This document shows, in pieces, positions 8,732-16,701 of a stretch of 37,265 nucleotides of DNA. How positions within the stretch are numbered: the first letter of the stretch is position 1; each line of letters opens with the position of its first letter. This DNA comes from an uncultured Alphaproteobacteria bacterium. GTDB lineage: Bacteria > Pseudomonadota > Alphaproteobacteria > HIMB59 > GCA-002718135. Where the stretch lies: contig CACMRK010000006.1 of NCBI GenBank assembly GCA_902616075.1, positions 1 to 37,265 of the forward strand, written 5' to 3'. The notes beneath the pieces are model-generated. The model worked only from the letters and a program-made list of their open reading frames with translations. It ran no database searches and was not told where the DNA came from. The position numbers and the translations under genes were made by a program.

Positions 8732-9718
8732 TTATAGAGCACAACACTGATCGACCCAGTGACCTGGTTCAACTTCAATAAGGCCCATTTTTATTTCTCC
8801 ACCTTTGCAATCTACTCCAGGATTAGGACATCTGGTTCTAAACACACAACCTGGAGGCGGATTTAATGCACTAGGAATTTCTCCCTTTAGTTCTATAGCT
8901 TCAGATCTTTTCTCTGGATCAATTGATGGAATAGAAGATAATAGTGCCTTTGTGTAAGAATGTTTTGGGTTCTTAAATAATTCTCTTGAGGGTCCCATTT
9001 CAACTATGTGCCCCAAATACATAACTGCAACAACATCACATACATGAGCTACTACACTTAAATCATGACTTATGAATAAATAAGTTAGGTTAAGCTCAGT
9101 TTGAAGTTGTTTTAAAAGATTTAATATATCTGCTTGTATTGATACATCTAAAGCAGCAACACTTTCATCTGCTACTATAAATTTTGGATTACTTACTAAG
9201 GCTCTTGCAATTGATATTCTTTGTCTTTGTCCTCCAGAAAATGCATGAGGAAATCTTCTTAAATGCTCAATATTTAATCTACATTTTGAAGCAATGTCTC
9301 TTACTCTTTCATCAGTTTCTTGTCTTGAGTTTGTTATTTTCATCACTTCTAAAGGCTCTGCAATAATATCCCTCACTGTCATTCTTGGACTTAAAGCAGC
9401 ATAAGGATCTTGAAAAATTAATTGAGCTTTTTTTCTATATTCTTTTAAATCTTGTTTGTTCATATCTGTTAAATCATAATCTCTTTCATCGTCATGAAAA
9501 ATAACATTTCCAGAACTAATTTTGTTAGCTCCAAGTATTGCTCTACCAAGAGTAGTTTTTCCTGAACCAGATTCACCCACTAAACCAAAAAAAGATCCTT
9601 TTTTAATTTTGATATTGATATTGTTTACAGCGTGTATTTTTTGTTTTTTTGAAATAAAATTTTCTTGATAATCAAAATTTACTGAAACATTATTTACTGA
9701 AATTAAATTATCACCCAT
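8732..9718 (-). CDS. Opp/Dpp-type ABC transporter ATP-binding protein (DppF/OppF-like)
   Basis: Cytoplasmic ATPase of a peptide/oligosaccharide-type importer. From the chosen start (328 residues) Walker A GESGSGKTT is at 48-56, the ABC signature SGGQRQ at 161-166, Walker B with catalytic Glu at D184-E185 and the H-loop His at 218 (ISHDL). A C-terminal oligo/dipeptide domain contains the FRTRCP cysteine motif. I start at the ATG at 9716-9718, not the upstream ATG at 9772. Homology begins at MGDNLISVNN, and this start overlaps the upstream ATPase stop by only 8 bp, against 62 bp for the longer start. Its last residues almost repeat the end of the upstream ATPase. Confidence 0.93.
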   Translation of the reverse strand: MGDNLISVNNVSVNFDYQENFISKKQKIHAVNNINIKIKKGSFFGLVGESGSGKTTLGRAILGANKISSGNVIFHDDERDYDLTDMNKQDLKEYRKKAQLIFQDPYAALSPRMTVRDIIAEPLEVMKITNSRQETDERVRDIASKCRLNIEHLRRFPHAFSGGQRQRISIARALVSNPKFIVADESVAALDVSIQADILNLLKQLQTELNLTYLFISHDLSVVAHVCDVVAVMYLGHIVEMGPSRELFKNPKHSYTKALLSSIPSIDPEKRSEAIELKGEIPSALNPPPGCVFRTRCPNPGVDCKGGEIKMGLIEVEPGHWVDQCCAL

Positions 9719-10700
9719 TTTGACCACACTTAATTCCACATTGATCAACCCAGTGACCTGGTTCAACTTCAATTAATTTCATTTCTATTTTACCATCTTT
9801 TCCTTCTGGATTATGATGGGGGCATCTAGTTCTAAATACACACCCTGTTGGTCTATCTAATGGACTTGGAATATTTCCAGGTATTGGAGATAACGGTGCG
9901 TCTAAGTTATTTATGTCAGGTAAAGCTTGTAATAGCCCTTTTGTATAAGGATGTTTTGGGTTTTTAAGGATCTCATTTACTGGACCTTTCTCAACTACAC
10001 TTCCCAAATACATAACCGCTACATGATCAGCTACCTGTGCAATAACACCTAGATCGTGAGTAATAAATATTACTCCCATTTGATATTCTTTAATAATATC
10101 TTTAATTAGGTTAATTACTTGAGCTTGAATTGTTACATCTAAAGCAGTTGTTGGCTCATCTGCTAATAAAAGTTTAGGCATTGTTGATAGTGCCATAGCT
10201 ATCATTGCTCTTTGACGCATTCCCCCAGATAATTCAAATGCATATTGATTAAACCGTTTTTCTGCATCTGCTATGCCTACTCTTTTTAGCATGTTTATGG
10301 ATATTGATTTTGCTTCCTCTTTATTAATATTTTTATGAATTAGTAATTGCTCAACCATTTGTGCGCCAATTTTTATTGCTGGAGCAAAACTTGCCATAGG
10401 CTCCTGAAAAATCATTGATACTTTACCACCTCTTATTTTTTTTAAGTCTTGCTTAGAGGTAAATTGAAGAACATTTTCGTTATCTAAAATTATTTCTGCG
10501 TCTTCATTATAAGAAGTATTACCTGGATTTAATTTCATAATCGATTTAGCAGTCACAGATTTACCTGATCCGGATTCACCAACTATACCAAGTACTTCAC
10601 CTTGATCTACAGAAAGAGAGATATTTTCAACTGCAGTAATTCTACCTTCATCAGTATCAAATTTTACATCCAAATTTTTTACTTCTAATAAATGGCTCAT
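9711..10700 (-). CDS. Opp/Dpp-type ABC transporter ATP-binding protein (DppD/OppD-like)
   Basis: A 329-residue ATPase, partner of the DppF-like subunit. Walker A GESGSGKSV is at 41-49, the signature LSGGM at 157-161, Walker B ADEPTTALD with D181-E182, and the H-loop in ITHDLG. The C-terminal oligopeptide-transporter domain has the GCVFRTRCPH cysteine motif and ends in VEPGHWVDQC, also seen in the partner ATPase. It energises import together with the two permeases encoded just upstream (1-bp spacer to the DppC-like gene). The two ATPases form a heterodimer in this transporter class. Confidence 0.95.
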   Translation of the reverse strand: MSHLLEVKNLDVKFDTDEGRITAVENISLSVDQGEVLGIVGESGSGKSVTAKSIMKLNPGNTSYNEDAEIILDNENVLQFTSKQDLKKIRGGKVSMIFQEPMASFAPAIKIGAQMVEQLLIHKNINKEEAKSISINMLKRVGIADAEKRFNQYAFELSGGMRQRAMIAMALSTMPKLLLADEPTTALDVTIQAQVINLIKDIIKEYQMGVIFITHDLGVIAQVADHVAVMYLGSVVEKGPVNEILKNPKHPYTKGLLQALPDINNLDAPLSPIPGNIPSPLDRPTGCVFRTRCPHHNPEGKDGKIEMKLIEVEPGHWVDQCGIKCGQNG

Positions 10701-10701
10701 A

Positions 10702-11814
10702 TTACTTTACCTTATGAGGATCTGCTGCATCACGTAATCCATCCCCTACATAGACAAATGTTAAAATTAATACGACTAAGAAAAACACAGGGATAAAATA
10801 CCATTGATAGTTAAGAAGTACGTCAGCCTTAGTTGCATTTTGCAAAAGTACACCAAGAGAATTTACTGGTTCTCTCAAACCAAGTCCTATAAAACTTAAA
10901 GCAGTTTCAGATAATAACATGTATGGAAAACTAATGACTAAATCGACAATAATATAACTCGTGAAACTTGGTAATAAGTGTCTTACAATAATGTGAGTAG
11001 ATGATGCTCCACAAAGTTTTGCAGCAAGAATATATTCTTGGCTTCTTTCACTAAGTAAATGTGTTCTTACTCTTCTTGCAAGAGTTGGCCATGAAATTAA
11101 TCCTAGCAAACAGGAAATAAAAAAGAACCGTAATTCAGAACTCCATTCTAATGGTGCAAAGGCAGCAAGACACATAAATAAAGGTATTGGTGGAACCGTT
11201 CGAATTGCATCAGTAAACATTTGTAATACGCTATCAATCCAACCACCATAGTAACCTGAGATTCCACCTATTATTAGGGAAAGAACAAAAGATATAAATA
11301 CACCAAGTGTTCCAACAGCCAGTGAAATGTAAATTGCACTTAAGGTTCTACTGAATAAATCTTTTCCTGCCTTATCTGTTCCAAATATATGGATACCACC
11401 TTCTTCAACTCCAAATAAATGAGTATTAAATGTAAAACCTGGAATTTTAAAATCTAAAATTTTTCCTGGAAGATTTATATTAAAATCAAAAACTTTATAT
11501 TCCCACCCTTCAACAAAAAAATAAACGTATCTTCTTTTTTCAGTATCAACTTTATAAACCCATCTAAAATTTGTATCTGCTCCTCTATATTTTTCTAATG
11601 TGTGTAAAAACGGCCTTGCAGAAAATCCATTATCATCCCAAAACATTGGAATTTGAGGTGCTCCATTTTCATAATCTTTATCTCTCCCTTTAATTGTTGG
11701 ATCATAAGGTGATAAAAAATCAGCAAAGAGACTACAAATAATCATAAACAATAAAATAGAACCAGCAATCATAGCTGATCTATTTCCAAAAAAGCGTGTT
11801 CTTACTAACTGCAT
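10702..11814 (-). CDS. Opp/Dpp-type ABC transporter permease (DppC/OppC-like)
   Basis: A 370-residue inner-membrane permease. An N-terminal transmembrane helix (about 15-35) is followed by a long, probably periplasmic, insertion of roughly 100 residues rich in aromatic residues. A five- to six-helix core carries the ATPase-contact loop AAKLCGASSTHIIVRHLLP. Ordinary DppC proteins are about 290-300 residues, so the insertion explains the extra length. Similar long forms occur with the large family-5 binding proteins thought to take oligosaccharides or glycosides rather than peptides (from general knowledge). The gene is 38 bp downstream of the DppB-like permease. Confidence 0.93.
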   Translation of the reverse strand: MQLVRTRFFGNRSAMIAGSILLFMIICSLFADFLSPYDPTIKGRDKDYENGAPQIPMFWDDNGFSARPFLHTLEKYRGADTNFRWVYKVDTEKRRYVYFFVEGWEYKVFDFNINLPGKILDFKIPGFTFNTHLFGVEEGGIHIFGTDKAGKDLFSRTLSAIYISLAVGTLGVFISFVLSLIIGGISGYYGGWIDSVLQMFTDAIRTVPPIPLFMCLAAFAPLEWSSELRFFFISCLLGLISWPTLARRVRTHLLSERSQEYILAAKLCGASSTHIIVRHLLPSFTSYIIVDLVISFPYMLLSETALSFIGLGLREPVNSLGVLLQNATKADVLLNYQWYFIPVFFLVVLILTFVYVGDGLRDAADPHKVK

Positions 11815-11852
11815 CTGCGTTGCAGTGTAATAAGCTTCTTTTTTTTTGATTA

Positions 11853-12866
11853 CTAACCTCCACCCATAACTCCTTTTCTTATTCTTGGATCAATTATAGC
11901 TAAAATAATATCCGTTATAAAATTCACAAAAACAATTGTTGCTGTTAGAAGAAAAATAATTGCACCTGCTAATTGCTGATCATTTGATCTTGCTAGAGCT
12001 TCAATCAACAATGCCCCAGCTTCAGTAAGAATTAAAATTAAGGCTACAATCGGCAATGCACTAAATATACGATTAAGGTCGAAACCTATAGAATTGATTA
12101 CTGGACCTAAAGAATGTTTTGCGGGATATCTCCACAACAAACTCATTCCTGATATTCCTCTAGCCCTTGCAGCCATTACATATAGTTTATCATTTTCATC
12201 TAGCATTAGTGCTCTTACTGTTTGAAGAGCAAAGGCAGTTGCATTCCAACCTAAAACAAATATTGGAAGCCAAGCTCTACTTAAAAAATCAAATAGTTTT
12301 GCTGATGACCAGGGTTCGTTTTCATATTCTTGAGAAAATAAACCTGTCATCGTATCGCCATAGTAAACAGTCATAAAAAGCATAATACAGAGTGCTACTA
12401 AAAAATTGGGAAGTGCTATTCCAAGATAACTAATAAATTTAAGCGTATTATCTAATGATGCATATTTTGTCGTGGCCGATATGATCCCAACTGGTATGGC
12501 AATTAAATATGAAAATATTAGTGCAACCAAACATATTGTTAAAGATAAAGTAAATCTTCCACTTAATAATTCATTAATATTCATTCTTAGAATACAACTA
12601 TCACCAAAATCTCCATTAAAAACTATATTAGAAACCCATTTGCCATATCTATACAAAAAAGGTTTATCTAAACCTAAACGAATTTTTTCTTTTTCTATGT
12701 CTTCATAAGTTATTTGTGATCCTTGTGTATTTTTAAATGCTAGATATCTTTCAGCACAAGTTCCAGGAACTAATTCCATTAATGAAAAAACAATAAAGCA
12801 TACAAGAAGCAAAGTTATAATTGCAAGTCCTGCTCTTGTGAGAGTAAATTGTATAAAATTAATCAT
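11853..12866 (-). CDS. Opp/Dpp-type ABC transporter permease (DppB/OppB-like)
   Basis: A 337-residue inner-membrane permease with the family's N-terminal transmembrane helix (about 10-32), a periplasmic segment with GLDKPFLYRYGKWV, and five further helices. The ATPase-coupling loop reads AARARGISGMSLLWRYP. The sequence ELVPGTCAE after helix 1 matches the conserved ..PGDP.. position of DppB proteins. It pairs with the DppC-like permease to form the channel. The start lies 86 bp from the binding-protein stop, with a strong hairpin in that gap, so its mRNA level is probably lower than that of the binding protein. Confidence 0.94.
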   Translation of the reverse strand: MINFIQFTLTRAGLAIITLLLVCFIVFSLMELVPGTCAERYLAFKNTQGSQITYEDIEKEKIRLGLDKPFLYRYGKWVSNIVFNGDFGDSCILRMNINELLSGRFTLSLTICLVALIFSYLIAIPVGIISATTKYASLDNTLKFISYLGIALPNFLVALCIMLFMTVYYGDTMTGLFSQEYENEPWSSAKLFDFLSRAWLPIFVLGWNATAFALQTVRALMLDENDKLYVMAARARGISGMSLLWRYPAKHSLGPVINSIGFDLNRIFSALPIVALILILTEAGALLIEALARSNDQQLAGAIIFLLTATIVFVNFITDIILAIIDPRIRKGVMGGG

Positions 12867-12902
12867 ATAAAATAATTAGGAGACAAGAATAATTAAAAAA
12901 AG

Positions 12903-12931
12903 AAAAGCGGCAATATATAATTGCCGCTTTT
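12903..12931 (-). terminator. Intercistronic hairpin / attenuating terminator after the binding-protein gene
   Basis: Perfect 11-bp inverted repeat (arms 12903-12913 and 12921-12931, core GCGGC/GCCGC) with a 7-nt loop, flanked by T-rich runs in both directions. On the minus strand it follows the binding-protein stop by about 20 bp and precedes the DppB-like start by about 35 bp. In that position a hairpin usually gives partial termination and protects the upstream mRNA from 3' decay, raising binding-protein levels over permeases. It could act bidirectionally. Confidence 0.8.
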
Positions 12932-12952
12932 TTTATTATTTATTGAGTTAAA

Positions 12953-15007
12953 TTACTCGTCTAACCACCATTGAGTAGCTAGGTATGGGTATGTTCTATA
13001 ATACTCATACGAAGTAGTTTTAAACTGCGTAAAGTTTTTCAAAGCATTTCTATGATAAGTTGGAAAAGGTGCTTTCACCGTACCAATCAATAGACTTTGC
13101 TCTGTTAACATTGTTGCAATTTTTTCACCCCACTCATTAGACTCAGCAGTACCAAGAGCGTAAGATTGGAATTTATCAATTCCATCACTTAAGTCATATA
13201 CCCACTGAGGAGGTTCAGTACCTTCGTCACCATTACTATCAATGTATGCTGCCCAATCTAAACCTTGTGTATGGTTAAAGTAGTTACCAAACGGAGGTTT
13301 AAATGTTTCTGGGTTACCAGCAACAATTGCTAATGGTTGACCTTTATCCCAAACATGAACGTCAAGTTGGTTAGCAGCTTGCGAACCACGATATTCATCT
13401 GGAGTTACCTCTTTAAAAGTAGTTTTTACTCCTACTTCATTGAAGTATCTTGCAACAAGTTCAACTTCAACACCACCAATACCTTGAGTAGCATAGTCAA
13501 TATTTATAGCTAGAGCATCACCATTTGGTAATTCTCTAAATCCATCACCATCAACGTCTTTTAATCCTACTTCATCAAGCAGAGCATTTGCTCCATCTGG
13601 ATCGTATTGAGTCATATGCATTTTTATACTTTCAGGGACGAAGTCAGGTGCAGGAGAAAATCCTACAAACTGCTCAACTTTACCTAAACCGTAATATGCA
13701 ACTTCGTTGATCTCGTCTCTATTCATAGCAATTGACATTGCTTGACGGAAACGAATATCCCCATAGACTTTACGTTTTTCAGGATCAGGATGTGTTACAT
13801 TAAAACTAAATAATGCAGCACCACAACCTGGATTGATTTGAACTTGATATCCACCAGACTCAGCACCATCAAGTAATTGAGGAGCGGACTCTAATTGAAC
13901 AGACTGTGATTTATAATCAACTTCACCATTAACAAGTTTTAACAATCTTATTTCATTTTCATTGATGTATCTTTCATTTTGATAATCAATGTATGGTAAT
14001 TGATTTCCAGCTGTATCAACTTGGAAAAAGTATGGGTTAGCTGCATAGACTCTACCTTCAGTAGTATCTTCAATAGTCATGTAAGCTTCTAAAGAAGGAT
14101 AAGCTGCATAAGGTAATCCAGCAACTAGATCTGGTTTAGCTAGTAAAGGAGTTGGAGTATCAGTCCAACCTGAGTTACCATAATATGCTGCTAAAGCATC
14201 ATAACCATCTGCAAATCCTAATGCTTGAGCATTTGCATCAGCATTTGAATCAATTTCCGGATGGAATTGTTCTAGGAAATGTGAAGGCATGAAGAACTGG
14301 TTATATGACCATGCAATAGTTGCAGTTAAACCAGGGAACGGAGATGGTAAGTTAAATCTTACTGTTTGATCATCAATTACATCAACAGTCATTGGCTCAC
14401 CACCAACTAAAAGATATGGATATGGTTTTTCACGAATCTTTGGATTCATCATCAAATCTTCGTACCAAAACTCAACATCTCTAGCCACAAAAGGTTCACC
14501 ATTTGACCACTTGTGACCTTTACGTAACATGAATGTTAAAGTAGTAAAATCATCATTCCACTCATAATCTTTAGCAACGTTTGGAACAATTGTAGTTAAG
14601 TCATCAGCAAAACGTAATAAGTTTACGTGTCTTGTAGATAGCATATCAGAAGTTCCAGCTTCAGTTGCATTCGATAAGAAGTTTATTGTATTTCCATATT
14701 TACCAATAGACTCATATGGTACTACAACAAGTGGCTCATCAGGTAATCTATCCTCAACTGGAGGTAGACTTCCTGGGTTACCTTGTATTGTAGCGTTTAT
14801 GCTAGCAATATTTGGATTATCTGAAAACTTCATAGTACAGCCGGCTGCACTTTCATATTCTGATAACTCATATTGCTGAGGATATTTTCCGCCTGTCTGC
14901 GCATCGTTCATTGTTGTACCTACGCAATGACCACCTGCAAAAGAGCTTCCACTCCAGACAAAGGTTGCGGAAGAAAATACTAACGCTATGAATAGTTTTT
15001 TTAACAT
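12953..15007 (-). CDS. ABC transporter solute-binding protein, family 5 (long form)
   Basis: A 684-residue periplasmic binding protein of the SBP_bac_5 type. Residues 1 to about 24 form a signal peptide (basic start, hydrophobic core, SSFA cleavage site). The family pattern is visible as W-S-N-G-E-P-F near TFMLRKGHKW and RFRQAMSIAMNRDEI in the middle. Peptide binders of this family are usually about 500-550 residues; the 684-residue length fits the long subgroup linked to carbohydrate or glycoside import. It is the promoter-proximal gene of the minus-strand array, with a clear Shine-Dalgarno and a hairpin behind it. Its coding sequence is richer in G+C than the metabolic genes downstream, consistent with high expression. 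Ligand unknown; a sulfosugar glycoside would fit the downstream genes. Confidence 0.94.
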   Translation of the reverse strand: MLKKLFIALVFSSATFVWSGSSFAGGHCVGTTMNDAQTGGKYPQQYELSEYESAAGCTMKFSDNPNIASINATIQGNPGSLPPVEDRLPDEPLVVVPYESIGKYGNTINFLSNATEAGTSDMLSTRHVNLLRFADDLTTIVPNVAKDYEWNDDFTTLTFMLRKGHKWSNGEPFVARDVEFWYEDLMMNPKIREKPYPYLLVGGEPMTVDVIDDQTVRFNLPSPFPGLTATIAWSYNQFFMPSHFLEQFHPEIDSNADANAQALGFADGYDALAAYYGNSGWTDTPTPLLAKPDLVAGLPYAAYPSLEAYMTIEDTTEGRVYAANPYFFQVDTAGNQLPYIDYQNERYINENEIRLLKLVNGEVDYKSQSVQLESAPQLLDGAESGGYQVQINPGCGAALFSFNVTHPDPEKRKVYGDIRFRQAMSIAMNRDEINEVAYYGLGKVEQFVGFSPAPDFVPESIKMHMTQYDPDGANALLDEVGLKDVDGDGFRELPNGDALAINIDYATQGIGGVEVELVARYFNEVGVKTTFKEVTPDEYRGSQAANQLDVHVWDKGQPLAIVAGNPETFKPPFGNYFNHTQGLDWAAYIDSNGDEGTEPPQWVYDLSDGIDKFQSYALGTAESNEWGEKIATMLTEQSLLIGTVKAPFPTYHRNALKNFTQFKTTSYEYYRTYPYLATQWWLDE

Positions 15008-15014
15008 ATATTTT

Positions 15015-15019
15015 CTCCT
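15015..15019 (-). promoter_or_regulatory. Shine-Dalgarno of the family-5 binding-protein gene
   Basis: AGGAG on the minus strand, 7 nt before the ATG at 15005-15007. It stands out because most genes in this window have weak or no recognisable ribosome binding sites, and it supports the start chosen. Confidence 0.75.
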
Positions 15020-15023
15020 ATAA

Positions 15024-15116
15024 GATAAATTTATCGTATGATTTTGTTTGTAAACAATTTTGATTTTTTAGCAAAAATATTTGACGTTTTTATTACAATT
15101 TTTTTAAAAAAATTGT
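15024..15116. promoter_or_regulatory. Divergent promoter region with three palindromes
   Basis: The 151-bp gap between the minus-strand transporter array and the plus-strand sulfatase gene holds three dyads. These are a perfect 12-bp palindrome at 15024-15035 (GATAAATTTATC), an interrupted 6-bp repeat at 15044-15057 (TTGTTT-GT-AAACAA) and a perfect 22-bp palindrome at 15095-15116 (ACAAT arms around T7/A7). A TTGACG at 15081-15086 could be a -35 element for the plus strand. AT-rich DNA makes chance palindromes common, so the regulatory reading is tentative; the 22-bp one is the best operator or bidirectional terminator candidate. No regulator gene is adjacent. Confidence 0.4.
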
Positions 15117-15158
15117 GTATTTCTTCTTAATTAATTACTTTAATAATCATTAGCAAAT

Positions 15159-16694
15159 ATGGAAAAATCCAAAAAATCTGTTCTTTTTATATGTGCTGAT
15201 CAATGGCGTTTTGACTGCTTTAGCTTCCTAAATCATCCATATGCTCTAACACCAAACTTAGACAAACTTGCAAAACAAAGTGTAGTTTTTAAATCACATT
15301 TTGCTGGAATTGTCCCTTGTGGTCCATCTAGAACCACTATGCTTACAGGTTTATATCCATTTATACATCGTTCAGTATATAATGGCGCTCCTCTTGATAA
15401 AAGATTTACAAATATCGCTAAAGAAGTTCGTAAACTAAATTATAATCCAAGACTTTACGGATACACTGATACTTCTTGGGATCCAAGATACTTGGATCCA
15501 AAAGATAAAAAAAATTTTACATATGAATCACCAATGGAAGGATTTGATGATGGTTGTGTTTTACCAGGGGGAAAACCTGAGCCTTGGGCTAACCATCTTA
15601 ATCAAAATGGTTTTGAAATTAATAAAGCAGAAGATTTGTACAAAGGAAGAAAGCCTAAAGATGATCAAGCGTATATTTATGAACCATATTATATTCCAAC
15701 TGAATTTTCAGACACCGCATTTTTAGCAGACAAAGTTGTTAACGACTTAAAAAAGGTTAAAGATTCATTTTTTATGCATGTATCTTTTTTAAAACCACAC
15801 CCACCCTTTCATGTAGCTGATCCATGGTTTAGTAAATTTAATCCAGATAGTATTAACTTATCTAAAAATGATATTTCACTGAAAGAATTATCAAAAAAAC
15901 ATCCACTACTTGAAGAGTTATGTAAAAAATTTTTACTAAAAGAAAATTTCTCTGAAATTAATTATGATCTTTTAAAAGATCAAGATATCAAAAATATTAT
16001 GAGTGTCTATTTTGCTATGTGCGCAGAAGTTGATTTTAATATTGGTAAAATTTTGAATGCTCTTAAAGAATCAGGGCAAGAAGAAAATACAATGATAATT
16101 TTTACTAGTGATCATGGAGAGATGTTAAATGAAAATAATTTATGGGGGAAATTAGGTTGGTGGGACTCTTCTTATAGAATTCCATTATTTATTTATCTGC
16201 CTCAAAACAATCCAAAAGAAATTAACCATTTAACAGAATCTGTAGATGTTGCTCCTACAATTTTAGAATGGCTTGGTGGTAACATCCCCATTGATTGGAA
16301 TGGTCAATCACTGATGCACAATATCAATCATAAATACGAAAAATCACCTAATAAAGAATATGTTGTTTTTGATTATGATTTTAGAGAAAGTACTTCATTT
16401 GTTAAAGATAAAAAATTAGCACCCGAACAATGTAATCTATCGGTCATTAGAAATAATAAATGGAAATATGTTCATTTTCCTTCATTGCCATGTTTATTAT
16501 TTGATTTAGAAAAAGATCCTGAGGAAATAAATGATCTATCAGACTTAAGAGAATTTAAAGATATAAAACATGAACTAGTATCAAAATTGTTAAGTCACCG
16601 CATGATTCATCAGGAGCGACAATTATCAAACACTAAACTTTCCAGTTCAGGTGTTAATACAAAATCTGGACCATTTAGCAGAAAAATGGAATAA
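15159..16694 (+). CDS. Sulfatase / phosphonate monoester hydrolase family enzyme
   Basis: A 511-residue alkaline-phosphatase-superfamily hydrolase. The formylglycine motif CGPSR is at 54-58 (C54 to be converted to formylglycine), metal ligand D14 is in ADQWR, H214 in KPHPPF, and metal ligands D318-H319 in SDHGE with K331 in WGKLG. This residue set and the C-terminal region (NKWKYVHF, LLFDLEKDPEE, LSHRMIHQERQL) resemble phosphonate monoester hydrolases/promiscuous arylsulfatases (PMH, as remembered) more than polysaccharide sulfatases. It hydrolyses a sulfate ester or a phosphonate/phosphate mono- or diester. No signal peptide, so cytoplasmic. It is divergent from the transporter operon and 7 bp upstream of a MetE-like gene. 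An anaerobic- or FGE-type sulfatase maturase is not in the window. Confidence 0.88.
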   Translation: MEKSKKSVLFICADQWRFDCFSFLNHPYALTPNLDKLAKQSVVFKSHFAGIVPCGPSRTTMLTGLYPFIHRSVYNGAPLDKRFTNIAKEVRKLNYNPRLYGYTDTSWDPRYLDPKDKKNFTYESPMEGFDDGCVLPGGKPEPWANHLNQNGFEINKAEDLYKGRKPKDDQAYIYEPYYIPTEFSDTAFLADKVVNDLKKVKDSFFMHVSFLKPHPPFHVADPWFSKFNPDSINLSKNDISLKELSKKHPLLEELCKKFLLKENFSEINYDLLKDQDIKNIMSVYFAMCAEVDFNIGKILNALKESGQEENTMIIFTSDHGEMLNENNLWGKLGWWDSSYRIPLFIYLPQNNPKEINHLTESVDVAPTILEWLGGNIPIDWNGQSLMHNINHKYEKSPNKEYVVFDYDFRESTSFVKDKKLAPEQCNLSVIRNNKWKYVHFPSLPCLLFDLEKDPEEINDLSDLREFKDIKHELVSKLLSHRMIHQERQLSNTKLSSSGVNTKSGPFSRKME

Positions 16695-16701
16695 TAAAGA
16701 T

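Noticed and set aside
9181-9190. Walker B of the DppF-like ATPase (ADESVAALD instead of the common ADEPVSALD) as a defect
   Set aside because: The Asp-Glu pair and the D-loop remain; this is a tolerated variant, so I do not treat it as an anomaly.
9719-9772. Upstream ATG (9772) as start of the DppF-like ATPase
   Set aside because: It would add 18 residues without homology and overlap the upstream ATPase by 62 bp; ATG 9718 fits family length and overlap better.
13000-15000. Higher G+C of the binding-protein gene as a sign of recent transfer
   Set aside because: The aminotransferase and other well-conserved genes show similar values; it is better explained by expression level and protein composition.
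15008-15158. Riboswitch or small RNA in the longest intergenic region
   Set aside because: Only AT-rich palindromes are visible; no GC-rich conserved stems or known riboswitch core could be recognised by eye.
16651-16701. Upstream ATG (16651) as start of the first MetE-like protein
   Set aside because: It would overlap the sulfatase coding end by 44 bp and add residues unlike the family; the conserved start is MLTTVIGAYP at 16702.
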